A stretch of 64,000 nucleotides of DNA from Isoetes taiwanensis (taxonomy: Eukaryota; Streptophyta; Lycopodiopsida; Isoetales; Isoetaceae), in contig JAJEKV010000020.1 of NCBI GenBank assembly GCA_021234155.1, forward strand, positions 9,364,142 to 9,428,141. The letters are read 5' to 3'. Below the pieces are notes generated by a model. The model searched no databases. It was not told where the DNA came from and saw only the letters and a list, made by a program, of their open reading frames with translations. Positions within the stretch are counted from its first letter, which is position 1. Every line of letters starts with the position of its first letter. Of this stretch, positions 1 to 10,633 are shown piece by piece. Both the position numbers and the translations under genes were made by a program.

Positions 1-861
1 GCATGGAGTAACACACCTGTCTTTCGCCTACCGTGTTGAACACCATCATGAATGCTGAGGAATCAGATAGAATTCCCATAACTAAACAAGTGCATGTTAC
101 TTGACTGCTGGAGCTGCTCCCACCTGCAAAGATGCTGGCCAAAATTGAAGAGCAAAGGATTCAAAGTAACACACACTTATGGACTCTCGGAAACATATGG
201 CCCTTCGACATACTGGCTTGGAAGCCTGAGTGGGACTCTCTTCCTGCAGAGAACAAGCCAAATTAAAATCCAGACAAGGGGTAAAATATATTTCACTTGA
301 AGGCCTTGATGTTTGGGATTTAGAGACCATGCAACCAGTTCCAGCAGATGGCTTAACAATAGGGGAGGTAGTAATGCGTGGAAATTTTAGTGATGAAAGG
401 GTACTTCAAGAACCTAAAGGCAACTGAAGAAGCTTTCAAGGAGAATGGTTCCATTCTGGTGATCTAGCAGTGAAGCACCCAGATGGATATATTCAAATCA
501 AGGGATAGAGCTAAAAGATATCATCATTTCGGGGGGTGAAAATATCAGCACTTTGCAGGTGGAAAACATTCTATATGAAAATCCAAAGGTTCTAGATGCC
601 GCAGTGGTGGCTAGACCAGATGAGAAATGGGGCGAAACACCCTGTGCTTTCATAGAGTTGAAAAAAGGAGCCGTTTGTAATGAAGATGAGATGATTCAAT
701 TCTGCAGAGAGCGTTTACCTCATTTTATGTGTCCTCGGAGTGTGATTTTTGGCCCCTTGGCTCGTACCGCAACTGGCAAGATCCAAAAGCATGTTTTGAG
801 AGCAAAGGCCAAGGCCCTTGGTACTCTCTATACAACGACGAAGCTCCATTGCCGATTATAG
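1..861 (+). pseudogene. Acyl-activating enzyme (AMP-dependent acyl-CoA synthetase) relic, 3' part
   Basis: This is the C-terminal half of an AMP-binding acyl-CoA synthetase of the plant acyl-activating enzyme (AAE) type, which joins short carboxylic acids to CoA through an acyl-AMP. Seen in order: GVTHL near position 6; THTYGLSETYGPS (the conserved acyl-adenylate motif) near 160-220; VKYISLEGLDVWD around 285-320; [13 protein letters not shown] at 455-490; and the AMP-binding C-terminal domain at 553-830 with [13 protein letters not shown] and the hinge-lysine motif [12 protein letters not shown]. These pieces lie in different frames: shifts occur near 150-260, 390-430 and 505-510, and stops interrupt the joins. 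The family is usually about 550-600 aa, so the 5' part lies outside the window. Downstream of TLYTTT the usual ending is lost and a roughly 28-bp block is duplicated (about 835-890). Decayed gene copy; family assignment firm, exact member not. Confidence 0.85.
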
Positions 862-1735
862 AACGATGAAGCTCCATTGCAGATTGGTACCCTTTAAATG
901 AAGTAATAAACGTGTGCCCATCGTGTGTTAACTCGAGAGTCACACAAATGTATTGCATTATTTGTGAACATTAGTAGTGTGCGGCTGTCGAGTTCAACTT
1001 AGTCAATGATAAACTTTATTTTCTTTGCTCTCTCACAATATCAAAAGAAGTTCAATTCATCATGATCTCTAGGTCAGTTTATCAAATTTGATTTGTTGGC
1101 AACATCTCTAAATGCATTTTCAATCCTAACTTATGAGTACAATCAAAGCGCAATCTTCTTGCTTCACACGATGCAAAAACATGAAGCCCATCTAATGTCA
1201 TTGTTCCTACAAAATCCCACAAAGTCCCCTCTCCACCCCACCCCCCCCTTCCCAAAATTTGATGCAAAGGAATATCCAGCCTGAACAAAGCATTCGTAAA
1301 ATAAGAACTCTTTATCGACTATCCCATGTGTTCATAAAATAAGAACTTTATGCACTGCATAGCATAGCAGGGCTTTGATGGTATGGAACCAATATGCAAC
1401 AATATCAACATATGCCTATTTTTTCTAACACATACAACAATAATATAGTGATTGACAAATTAACATTTATTTTAAGACTATGATATCATACGAGAAAGGG
1501 GGGAGGGTATTCTTGCCAGCCCCCTAACCTGCAAAATCCGGGAGGCACGTCAAGGTAAGATTACATTATGCTATTTGCCATTCTCGATTAGAATGTCTTA
1601 GATTTTGCAAGAACATAGATCTACTTACCTTGACATCTAAGTTCCCATTCAGCCAAAGTGTTAATAACGTCATCTTCCTAGCACACATCTGTAGCAAGGG
1701 TTTCTAAGTATATCATTTAGCAATAAATATTCTTT
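862..1735. other. Intergenic, no gene seen
   Basis: AT-rich stretch after the acyl-activating enzyme relic. It holds short ORFs with no recognisable motif and C-runs near 1228-1250. I see no repeat structure or RNA gene. Confidence 0.5.
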
Positions 1736-1980
1736 TCATTTTAATAGAATTGGCGTAATGTCAGACAACTTTAGTTCATCCTTATCCTCGTCTTGAGATT
1801 CATCTTCCTCGTCATCGTCTTCCTTCTGTGGAGTATACAAGGCCAATGGTTCCATGTTAATTTTCTTAGATTCTTTCTCTTCTTCCTGCAGATCTATTCC
1901 CATTTCTATTTCATTGTCATCCTCATCACACATAACCGACCCCCCTTGGCTTAATGATTGCAATGTTCTGATTGTATCCT
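1736..1980 (-). CDS. Possible last exon of an acidic protein
   Basis: On the minus strand a pyrimidine-rich tract and ctgtag acceptor near 1981-1987 precede an open stretch that ends in a TGA at the low-coordinate end. The encoded peptide is strongly acidic: one patch around EEEKESKK, and a second with EDDDEEDESQDEDKDE just before a C-terminus SDITPILLK. It begins GEDTIRTLQSLSQGGS. I do not recognise the family. An acidic low-complexity tail is common in nuclear proteins but does not identify one. No upstream exon was found with confidence between 1990 and 2510. It may equally be a captured exon fragment. Confidence 0.35.
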
Positions 1981-2755
1981 CGCCTTGGCCTACAGAAAGA
2001 TTAATACAATAAAAAATGAGTTCTGCAAAGAGCCATGGTGATCCTTATAAGCTTTCGAAATGCTATTCTTAAGTATACACAAAACTTCAATAATGCAATC
2101 ACATTTGACCTTGAAATAATTGCCATAACTTAATGGATGTTATTAATGTCGAGTTATGAAAGTTTTTATCAAGTTGTAGCATATATTTGTGTCTTCTAGG
2201 TAGGAAACATCGCATCGATGAACTTCTCCACTTTTTATCGTTAATTGTAGGTTAGCTTGATCCTTCAGAGTAGGCTCTAATCATATGTATATTAGAGATA
2301 ACGATGTTGCCCATAAGCAAAGCTCATTAATTTGCATTATTGAGCCACTTGAAAGCTTCATTGCTTCGGTATGACCACGAGTACTTACTAACTCATGAAT
2401 TTACTTTTTCATAAATCAATTAATAACTCTTTTGAACCCATTACGAATATCTTCTGATACCTTATCACTACTTATGTAATGCAGTATAATTAGTTCTCAG
2501 AAAAATCGATATCTAATATTCCTGGGCTGAGAAGAGCCCACAGGTTGACACATCTATTAATTTAGGCCTTTCTAAAATAAGAAGAGAAAAATTTGTTGCT
2601 GTCACACGTGTCATCAAATTCCAAAACTTCCAAACGTGCCAAAACTTCCAAACGTGCCGCATCCAAGCCTCTTGCTGATCCAGAAAAGAAACTCCAGATA
2701 GAGGCCGCCGCAATCCATTGTTGCGGATCTTCAATGATTGGGCTCGTCTCGCAGT
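1981..2755. other. Intergenic up to Helitron copy A
   Basis: AT-rich sequence with no supported gene. Near 2625-2660 an 18-bp phrase (aaaacttccaaacgtgcc) occurs twice in tandem. The homology with copy B begins at about 2756, so this is the flank of the repeated unit. Confidence 0.5.
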
Positions 2756-2894
2756 TACATGACCTTGCACGGTTGAGTAAAAGGGAAATCTTGGTGAATC
2801 TCATTTGAATTCCATGAATTCTTGAAGGATACTATGACATTTTGGAGGAATCTTTGTGTCACTATAAATTTGAGTTCCCCGGCGGATGCTATAC

Positions 2895-3443
2895 AAACGT
2901 AGAAGAACTCATGGGTTCGAAAAAGAAGTCCCACCCATGTCTTTAGCGATTGTATGCATGAATTTACTCCGGAACAAAGAGGGCAAGACAGGATGTATTT
3001 CGAAACCAACTAGGTCCACAACCACCGCTAGTTGCTTTTGGCTCATCGGCTCAATTTGATGGCTTCGTAATCTCAATAGAGATTTGAATGGTGGGCTACC
3101 GACATAGAATTTCGCTTAAACCGGTAGAATGCCGTTCCGGTACCTGATATTGTAAGCGATACCGACTTTGAATTGCCCAAACGGGTTGAATCCTTCCAGC
3201 CTTGCTGATATTCAGATGAGCTAGATTTTGGGTTTGGCAGGTGGAATCCTTTCACCCCGGTCGACATTGTAGAAGAACGTCGAGCATTGGAATGCTCGCA
3301 GGTACGTTTTACCGTGATAATGTGTTCGATGTACAATGAGTGCCTCGCCGGGATTGACGGTGGAGAAATTGATGAATTTGGTCGTTGCAAAGCGTTGCCT
3401 TAAGGAATCGGAGGTGCACCTTTATGGGTTCTAAACCGACCCC
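2895..3443 (+). pseudogene. Helitron accessory ORF-a, decayed copy A
   Basis: Counterpart of the better preserved copy at 13162-13663. Collinear DNA covers the MGS start, the internal repeats and the CNEC...CKRC finger, but single-base changes and losses break the frame many times. Several differences are CAG/CTG in copy B against CG or CCG here (for example near 3335-3350, 3406-3412 and 3434), so part of the damage may be sequence error. Confidence 0.6.
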
Positions 3444-5680
3444 GCTAATAATGTAGTATGAACATACGTCGACCATCTTTCAATGGAAAAAAATAGCGTG
3501 GATTATAAGTTTTAGCCTTAAATGCGTGTTAGTTACGTGTTCAAAATTGTTGAACCATGTGTTAGATCATTTGCCTCCCATCCTGGGTTCTAAACTCCCC
3601 ATCAATTTCCTGCAAAATAAACTCAACTTGTTGAATAAACTCCGTAATTTTGCAAGATAAACTAGTTAACTTACTTTCAAAACAAAATGAGTTCAATCGG
3701 ACTTACCACGGAGGGAATACGGTGCATGGATCTACAAACTTGGCTTGGGTTGCATTTGACAATAAATCCATGATAAATCCCAGCCTGAGATCTCCAAGAC
3801 TCGCCTTCAAAATTCCTGCAAAAACAAATATGGCTGTAAAAGCCATTCGAAGATACTGATTCGGGACTTTAACACGATCAATATGCCCTTTTTGTTGACG
3901 AATCTTCCCTTCCTTACAGGGATTTAATCACCATAAAAGATCTACCCACGACAAATGAAGCCTAGCTTCATTGCAAGACAACACCAGACTCTTCCAAGCG
4001 AGCAAAGAATGGTGCAAAGCGGCAAATCACCAGGATCTTCTATAACCTCTTAGAGGCCCGATTGATCCACCTTGATCGGACCACCTTGAATTACAAGGAT
4101 TAGAGCAGCCTAGAGGGCTTCAAGCTCTTTAAAATCGGACACTAGGTATAACCGACGGCTAAGACTTACCATGCTCTCTTTATCTCAAAAGCAGGCTCCC
4201 ACAGCAGAGAGATAGGGATGATGCGAGGCGATGCCTTCTTGCTACAATTGCTACTAGATTCATCCTCTAGACTACTGATACCAGGGAACCAACGATTTCT
4301 GTCATGAACCCTATCAAATAAAACGAACGATGAGGAGGCCCCGGATGGTGCGAGTCTGCTTCACTACTTCCACAAAACGGATCGGAGAATAGCTTCCCCG
4401 ATTTGGCATCGTGAAAACCAAAGCCAATGTGATTCTATGGAAAACAATGCAAGGAAAAAAAATATACCAATGTTTAATCCAATACGAACAAAAAAATTAT
4501 GGACAAAAAGATTGAATGGGTAAACCGTCCGACCTAAGGGCGATTGGTCTAAGTATACGAGGGAAAAAGGATTTGGAACAAATTGGGAAGAACCTTCTTT
4601 GAGATAGCGTCATGATGTAATCGGTGATTCTTTGAGATGGCGTCATGATGTAATCTGGTGATTGCTAATATATTCTTTGACATGAGGTTTTATCGGGGAT
4701 GGCAATAACTCCTCGACCCGAGAATAGCTTCTATTTATCTGTCTCGACTTGACGGATATTATATGGTGCCCACATTCATAATTACCCGATATTTCTCTCT
4801 TAACTCTCATATAAATGCTTGCAAAAAAATGAAATCATTTTAAGTGTTATCCGATATTTCTTAACTCTCTTATAAATGCTTGCAAAATGAAATCATTTAA
4901 GTGTATAATCAGATTTGCTTCACAAGTGTCCACATCTTAGTGGATGTGCACCTATATAAATATGAGGGTTCCGCTTTCGATCCTGGCGACTCATCTGTTG
5001 GGTTTTTGGGCGCTTGCTTCTCCCTTCCTGATTGTCTTGGCAAGGTATAATGGGGTAGTATTTTCCCCCTATCCTTAAATTTTAGTGTTCTTCATTCACA
5101 TGTGCTTTGATCTCAATTCATGCATCCCACCCTCCCCCCTCCCCCTCTTCCATTTCTTTGTTCTAGCTATTTCTTTTGTGTTTTGGGTCCCTTCGTTATG
5201 CCTTCCTATTTCCCTTGAGTTCCCCTCCTATAACATTAGCACTTTCTCTTCACATCAACCCCAAAAGGCTCCATATTTGAACATCAAGATCCCTCTACAT
5301 GTGGTTTCTTGATAACATGTTACTTTAATGCACTATTTTGTTTCCCCTTTGTATTTGCCTTTCTATAGTAGTTGTTTTTCTCCTTTCTATAGTGTTAGCG
5401 CTTTCCCATTGCATCCCTCCCCCCCTCCACTCAGGTATAATTAAAGTATTGAGTTCCCTTTATATGTGTTCCCCTTATGATATGCTACTTTAATGCACTA
5501 CTTTTGTTTAAGCACCTTTGATTGGGCCTCAGCTCAACTTTTCCCTTCTTTCAAGCCAACTCTTAATGAAAGAAAGGAACGTCCCTTTGTTTTATAGAAT
5601 TCAATTTATATTATATTCAATAAATATGCTTCAATTCTTTGAGTATCCCATGATGATGTGGGTTGATAATGTCCTTTCGA
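3444..5680. other. Helitron internal non-coding DNA, copy A
   Basis: Collinear with 13664-15928 of copy B and without a convincing plus-strand gene. It includes a direct repeat of about 33 bp at 4590-4665, a repeat near 4785-4900, a TATA-like tatataaata at 4953-4962 and a pyrimidine-rich tract at 5085-5440. A minus-strand open stretch seen in copy B (14415-14816) is present here only in degraded form. Confidence 0.55.
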
Positions 5681-5688
5681 TTTGACGG

Positions 5689-6038
5689 GCAAGCCATTGC
5701 CGGAGGCTATCGTCAACATGACGTCTAAAATAAAACAATTTCTATACGTAGCAATTAAAGGACATGGAGACCAGTTATACCACGTCGAGTGTGGTTGGAT
5801 TCACGGTTCATCTGAGTTGTTGTTTGATGCTTTAGTTGTGAAGCGCTTCCTCCCCCGCTCCCTCCTCCATAAATTAGTAGTGGAAACAAACCATCCATCT
5901 GGCGTCGTCCCTTACTTGCTCCAAAAACATATGGGTTGCGACTCCCTTGATCCTTCAGGCATTTTCAAAGTGAATATCGAGTTAGTGGATGGTCGAGTTG
6001 AAATTGGGATATTTAGTGATGATTGTTTCTATAATTAG
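5689..6038 (+). CDS. Helitron accessory ORF-b (unknown function), copy A
   Basis: Open frame of about 117 codons, nearly identical to 17753-18106 in copy B. The product runs from GKPLPEA through SKIKQFLYVAIKGHGDQLYH and NHPSGVVPYLLQKHMGCD to IGIFSDDCFYN and a TAG stop shared by both copies. Copy B starts at ATG directly after ttcag; here the matching ATG reads ACG, so an internal ATG at 5718 would be the first usable start. It is a compact soluble-looking protein with no signal peptide or membrane segment. I recognise no domain. It lies upstream of ORF-c and the Rep gene on the same strand, so it may be an accessory protein or a captured host fragment. Conservation of the frame in both copies supports a coding role. 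Confidence 0.55.
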
Positions 6039-6154
6039 TAGTTGATCAGACCTGGAACATCAAGTGTACTTTTGACCTTGTTGTTGGCATGATGCATGGT
6101 ATTGAATATATGTGCATTGGCTTAATTTGGTGTTTGACTCTTGCACTGTAGTAA

Positions 6155-6562
6155 ATGACGGAAATGATCGTAGAGACCGTTGAGTCCATAGTCGAATTAG
6201 AAAATGGGGTTGGTGAATGCTCAACGATTTATGATGTGGATGCACATTTAAAAAACAAGAAGAACAACAATAAGAGACAAAAATTGGTTGTAAGGGGGGC
6301 GAACTCTCGAGAGTACAGGCGAAATCAGATTGCCTCACGCATATCATCGTACAGGACATGCCCTCCTCTGACGATGACAAAAAAATTGCAAGCGCAATCA
6401 GATAGGTTCTCCCATAAATTAGATAAAATGTCTAAGGATGCAACCACTCTTTCCATTAGCACTAAAAGGCTTACTGAACAATTAACTCGCCTCCATCGAC
6501 TGCTCCAGATTGTTGAGGCTAGTGATGCTGCCTTGAGTGCGGCTTTGATAGGGGAGTTGTAG
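6155..6562 (+). CDS. Helitron accessory ORF-c (basic, coiled-coil-like), copy A
   Basis: ATG at 6155 opens a 135-codon frame. The N-terminus is acidic (ETVESIVELENGVGE), followed by a lysine/asparagine-rich basic patch KNKKNNNKRQK, then a C-terminal helix-prone half from DKMSKDATTLS through LTEQLTRLHRLLQIVEASD to AALIGEL*. The leucine spacing in the last 45 residues suggests a coiled coil. The middle segment differs in frame between copies because of a G-run of 6 here and 8 in copy B (18365-18372). The copy B frame there (LSRVQAKSDCLTHIIVQDMP) looks at least as natural, so the true protein may mix both frames. Family unknown. Confidence 0.5.
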   Translation: MTEMIVETVESIVELENGVGECSTIYDVDAHLKNKKNNNKRQKLVVRGANSREYRRNQIASRISSYRTCPPLTMTKKLQAQSDRFSHKLDKMSKDATTLSISTKRLTEQLTRLHRLLQIVEASDAALSAALIGEL

Positions 6563-6719
6563 AGGCATTAGACAGTAATAGAAATTTACATAATCATGCT
6601 ATTACAACAGACCTACTATTATGGTATATATACAATATGTATCCACTTATTATGAAAGTCACATATACTTCATTCTACTTCTAGATATTCAATGTCTTTC
6701 TTACTCGACGTGATGTATG

Positions 6720-7554
6720 GATGATTCTAAAGGAATCGAACAGACGTAAGTTCTCCTCCTACATCAATTCAGTAGAAAGCCCTTCGTGCTTGCAATAGTG
6801 TATGGATTAGACATGGATGCTAGCCTATCGAAACTCATTTGAAAACCACACGTAAAATTAATGACAATTACAAGACTATATGCACGTTTAAGGGCAATGG
6901 CAGAGAGCGAACTAGACAACTTTCCGATCGGGGAGTGATAGAGGGAAGGGCGTGGTGTACCCGATAGTAGGTTATAGAGAGGAATCATCAAATCGAGAGA
7001 GAACGGTACACAAGCTTGAGTGAACAAGCTAGAGAGAGAGTGCGAGAGAATGCAAGACAACGGTCAAGGGAACGTCAATCCAGGATACGTGGTGAATTTC
7101 ATGAAGTTCCTTCTCACACAACTAGAATTGAAACAACCCACACTATTTCAACACCAAATACAAATATGGCAGCCACCAATGGAATCGACTTACTTGAAAG
7201 ATCGCCACCAGTTGCAAGTGAGCAAGCAACTAGGACGCCTTCAACATCAGGTGTGTCACCCATCAACGGAAACGATATATCCAACGGGTCAACGACAGTT
7301 GCAGGTGGAGTCGAAGCAACTGGAATAACACAAGACATGTCATCCACCAATGTAGATGAGTTGTTAGATGGGCCATCAGTTGCGGGTGAGCAAAACATGT
7401 ACAGAGATGAACGATATGCAATACTAAGTGAAGACTGTAGGGAGGAATTGCGTCGTATACGTAGGAAACGATATGCCAATCTGACCAATGAAGATAGAAA
7501 CCGTACACGTCAGACAGACGGAGAATGTGACCCTAACGCACATTGGCAAGATCG
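6720..7554 (+). pseudogene. Helitron Rep/helicase N-terminal region, copy A
   Basis: Matches 18790-19060 plus 21870-22412 of copy B. Arginine/glutamate-rich text at about 7020-7090 (ARERVRENARQRSRERQ) and later YAILSEDCREELRRIRRKRYANL at about 7410-7490 is typical of the basic repeats at the N-terminus of plant Helitron Rep proteins. Between them lies a Thr/Ser-rich linker. Reading continues to QTDGECDPNAHWQDR and is then cut by the LTR element inserted at 7555; the rest of Rep resumes at 10634. Confidence 0.6.
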
Positions 7555-8224
7555 TGATACAACAACAAAGTTTTTAACTACAAAACAATGATCAGAGAAT
7601 AAGAAAATCATAGATAGCTACAAATTCCAGCCTTCACGGCTATGCTCTCCACCCAACCGGGCTCAGGCTCAACAAGAAAGCAAGAAATCGTTATCTGGCT
7701 TTCTCAAACATCCAGCAATTCAACTCTAATACAAATTCAACCGACTAAGACTGAGGGCAAAACAGGAAACTCTGCTAAAGATTCAACCGAAGACTCTAAG
7801 CCATGATCAGAGAAGTAATTTGCATTTTATAGACGCAGATCAATCTATTTCCGGAATACCTTTTGTTTAGTCAAAAATATCTTCCAAAAAGGCAAATAGC
7901 CACTAATAGCAGGGATTCGAATTAGTTCCGGCCTTTTACAGGATGAAATTTCCCTAATTTTCCATGATCCGGGATCTTTTTCTTAACTCTATGATCTCGG
8001 CCGAAATTTGGCTTAAAGGGTTCGCGACCCGTTATCAGCCATGCTTATATTTTAAACGAAATATCCAATGGTTCGTTGCTTTAAGAAATGTAATATCTAC
8101 CTTAGCCTAAACATCATAATTTAAAAACATAGTTTAGGATCTAGACTACCCTTGACAATCTAATCACTACTATTAATTCTGGATGCTTCTAGCCTGAACT
8201 GCTCCCCCGAGCACCACCATATCA
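7555..8224 (-). repeat. 3' LTR of the gag-only element
   Basis: 670-bp terminal repeat. On plus it runs from TGATAC to CCATATCA, i.e. TGATATGG...GTATCA in element orientation. The end at 8224 rather than 8166 is chosen because a polypurine tract lies immediately beyond it and because the TRIM family at 34163 starts with the same TGATATGG after the same tract. Confidence 0.75.
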
Positions 8225-8261
8225 ATTCCTCCCCTTCTCGGGATTGATCGTTTTCGATCAA

Positions 8262-8590
8262 GGAATTATATGGCAAATTTTACCACAACCAAATCCTTGG
8301 TTGCAACCCTCAACTAGAAATATATACCACAGTCAAATCCATGACTGCAACCCTAGTTGATTTTTCAACTAGAAATATATACCACAGTCAAATCCATGAC
8401 TGCAACCCTAGTTGATTTCTCAACTAGAAATATATACCACAGTCAAATCCATGACTGCAACCCTAGTTGATTTCTCAACTAGAAATATATACCACAGTCA
8501 AATCCATGACTGCAACCCTAGTTGATTTCTCAACTAGAAATATATACCACAGTCAAATCCATGACTGCAACCCTGATTGAGTCCTCAATC
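8262..8590. repeat. 55-bp tandem repeat inside the gag-only element
   Basis: Units start at 8311, 8366, 8421, 8476 and 8531 (exact 55-bp spacing), with a diverged unit before and after. Each has CAACTAG at one end and CTAGTTG near the other, so neighbouring units can pair as short hairpins, and each carries a copy of ccacagtcaaatccatgact. It lies between the gag stop and the 3' LTR in the untranslated part of the element RNA. Confidence 0.9.
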
Positions 8591-8773
8591 AGAAAATATT
8601 CAAGTCCAGCCCTTTAGGCTAAAAATTTGATCCAGCCTTTAAGACCAAAAAGTTTTTCTTTATATACTTAAATAGTAAACAATGAAACCAACATCTATGC
8701 TGCAGACATAGTTGTTGTTTCTTAAACTTAAAATTTAACCCTATCCTCCTTCATGGAGTTATCACTTACCAAC

Positions 8774-9727
8774 CTATTTCAAATAGGCAATTTGCAGTTT
8801 CCCCCTTTCCTTTTGCACTTCGTCGGCAAAAGTTACTTGTTTATTCCCTTTAGCACTTGATTCGGCCGGTTGCTCTTCCACCTGAGTCATTTGAACCGAA
8901 GGTCCACTAGAACGAGGATTTGATCTATACTCAGCTCTGCCTGATTCCCTACGTTCCTCCCGATTGCCCCGATAATTCGGATCTCTTTTTGCGTTTAACT
9001 TCGGGCAGTCTACCTTAAGATGTGGTCCTCCGCAGTAATAACACCCACTTTTCTTAAATGAAGACCTGTCAGATTGATTATCCCATTTTGTTTTCTGAGC
9101 TTGGTCTTGGTTATCGCCCGTGCTTGCTCTAGATCTTTTATTTCCCTTATCAGAACTCTTGCTATTATTTGCTTTCTCATTGCTTGTCTTATCATTGCTT
9201 TTGTCCTCAGGATATCCATCCCATATACTACAATTTATAAAATCAAGATTTAACCTCCTTTCCGCAGCTATAGCTTTCTTTGTTGCTTCTTCCAAAGTCT
9301 GAGGATCTATAAAACATAATTCTGCATACAAAGAATTTTTGAGTCCAGCTATATATTTGCGTAACAATTCTTTTTCACTTAACCCTTCCATTTGAGTGGA
9401 CATATACTGGAATTTTGACGTGTACTGATAAACTGATTCATTATCGCCTTGCTTGAATAAATCCCATTCTCGCTTGACATCATTATGGTAATTAGCTGCC
9501 AAATTGTAACCCTCAAAAGCTTCTTTGAAGCTCTTCCATGTCAAAATCTTTGGATCCATTCTTTTTCTTCCTTGCCACCAGGTTCTTGCCATATCTGTCA
9601 AATATTTGTCCATAGCCCGCGACCACCGCTCGCCAAGAGCTTTTACCAATTCAAAATAGCTTTCCCATGTAGAGAGAAATCCAAAGATAGTAGGCGGGTT
9701 TCTCTTTTCACCAGAGAAGGTAGGCAT
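8774..9727 (-). CDS. gag: Gag polyprotein of the LTR retrotransposon
   Basis: Intact 317-aa frame. The start ATG (complement of 9725-9727) has an in-frame stop 21 nt upstream, supporting it. The N-terminal half is a Ty3/gypsy-type retrotransposon gag domain: PTFSGEK at the start, WESYFELVKAL, ARTWWQGRK, TWKSFKEAFEGY, GDNESVYQYTSKFQ and ELLRKYIAGLKNSLYAEL to about residue 140, followed by an EEATKKAIAAERR helix. A Lys/Ser/Asn-rich hydrophilic stretch (about 170-215) leads to one CCHC zinc knuckle CYYCGGPHLKVDC, matching CX2CX4HX4C, near residue 230. The tail is charged. Such proteins assemble virus-like particles around element RNA. No pol follows. The open frame suggests recent use or selection. 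Confidence 0.9.
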   Translation of the reverse strand: MPTFSGEKRNPPTIFGFLSTWESYFELVKALGERWSRAMDKYLTDMARTWWQGRKRMDPKILTWKSFKEAFEGYNLAANYHNDVKREWDLFKQGDNESVYQYTSKFQYMSTQMEGLSEKELLRKYIAGLKNSLYAELCFIDPQTLEEATKKAIAAERRLNLDFINCSIWDGYPEDKSNDKTSNEKANNSKSSDKGNKRSRASTGDNQDQAQKTKWDNQSDRSSFKKSGCYYCGGPHLKVDCPKLNAKRDPNYRGNREERRESGRAEYRSNPRSSGPSVQMTQVEEQPAESSAKGNKQVTFADEVQKERGKLQIAYLK

Positions 9728-10003
9728 TCCTGCAACTTTCTCTAGCTATTTACAAGAGGAATCTGGAGGCAAACTGGATGAGTTAGACTGTACATTCGTT
9801 TGCACAGAAGGCTCAGATAGAAATTTATAAGCCAGACACAGGTATTCCAATTGTTTTTTACTAGTTGAAGCATTATTAGATGAAAGGAGGAATGGCCATT
9901 TGATCTGCTATGTAGCTGGCATTGCTCATAGCCTGGGTGTATTGATGATCAGGTATGCCGAAGCGATTAGTAGACATTGTCCAGAGATTTTCAGAATCAA
10001 GAG

Positions 10004-10015
10004 GCTCTGATACCA
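10004..10015 (-). other. Primer binding site (initiator Met-tRNA)
   Basis: The minus strand reads TGGTATCAGAGC three nucleotides inside the 5' LTR. This is the standard complement of the 3' end of plant initiator Met-tRNA, used to prime minus-strand cDNA. Confidence 0.9.
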
Positions 10016-10018
10016 AAC

Positions 10019-10633
10019 TGATACAAAGACAAAGTTTTTAACTACAAAACAATGATCAGAGAATAAGAAAATCACAGATAGCTACAAATTCCAGCCTTCA
10101 CGGCTATGCTCTCCACCCAACCGGGCTCAGGCTCAACAAGAAAGCAAGAAATCGTTATCTGGCTTTCTCAAACATCCAGCAATTCAACTCAAATACAAAT
10201 TCAACCGACTAAGACTGAGGGCAAAACAGGAAACTCTGCTAAAGATTCAACCGAAGATTCTAAGCCATGATCAGAGAAGTAATTTGCATTTTATAGACGC
10301 AGATCAATCTATTTCCGGAATACCTTTTGTTTAGTCAAAAATATCTTCCAAAAAGGCAAATAGCCGCTAATAGCAGGGATTCGAATTAGTTTCGGCCTTT
10401 TACAGGATGAAATCTCCCTAATTTTCCATGATCCGGGACCTTTTTCTTAACTCTGTTATGATCTCGGCCGAAATTTGGCTTAACGGGTTCGCGACCCGTT
10501 ATCAGCCATACTTATATTTTAAACGAAATATCCAATGGTTCGTTGCGTTAAGAAATGTAATATCTACCTTAGCCTAAACATCATAATTTAAAAACATAGT
10601 TTAGAATCTAGACTACCCTTGACAATCTAATCA
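10019..10633 (-). repeat. 5' LTR of the gag-only element (outer end lost)
   Basis: Collinear with 7555-8166 but stops at ...CTAATCA. The remaining 58 bp present in the other LTR are absent and Helitron sequence follows directly, so this LTR is truncated at its outer side. Confidence 0.8.

Larger units (their letters stand above)
7555..10633 (-). mobile_element. Gag-only LTR retrotransposon (TR-GAG type) inserted in Helitron copy A
   Basis: Direct repeats 7555-8224 and 10019-10633 flank an internal region of about 1.8 kb with only a gag ORF on the minus strand. In element orientation the 5' LTR is at 10019-10633. It is followed after 3 nt by a primer site TGGTATCAGAGC (10004-10015 on plus), complementary to initiator Met-tRNA. 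The 3' LTR is preceded by a purine tract (complement of 8225-8239) and begins TGATATGG. No protease, reverse transcriptase, RNase H or integrase is present, so it depends on a partner element. About a dozen mismatches and one 3-bp indel separate the LTRs over some 610 bp, suggesting a fairly young insertion. The 5' LTR lacks the outer 58 bp (equivalent to 8167-8224), and 117 bp of Helitron are missing next to it. Confidence 0.85.

Noticed and set aside
7114-7488. Minus-strand frame over the Rep N-terminus
   Set aside because: Shadow of the plus-strand Rep sequence; no protein features of its own.
8311-8585. Regularly spaced repeats resembling a CRISPR array
   Set aside because: The whole 55-bp unit is conserved with no unique spacers, it lies inside an LTR element, and the host is a plant.
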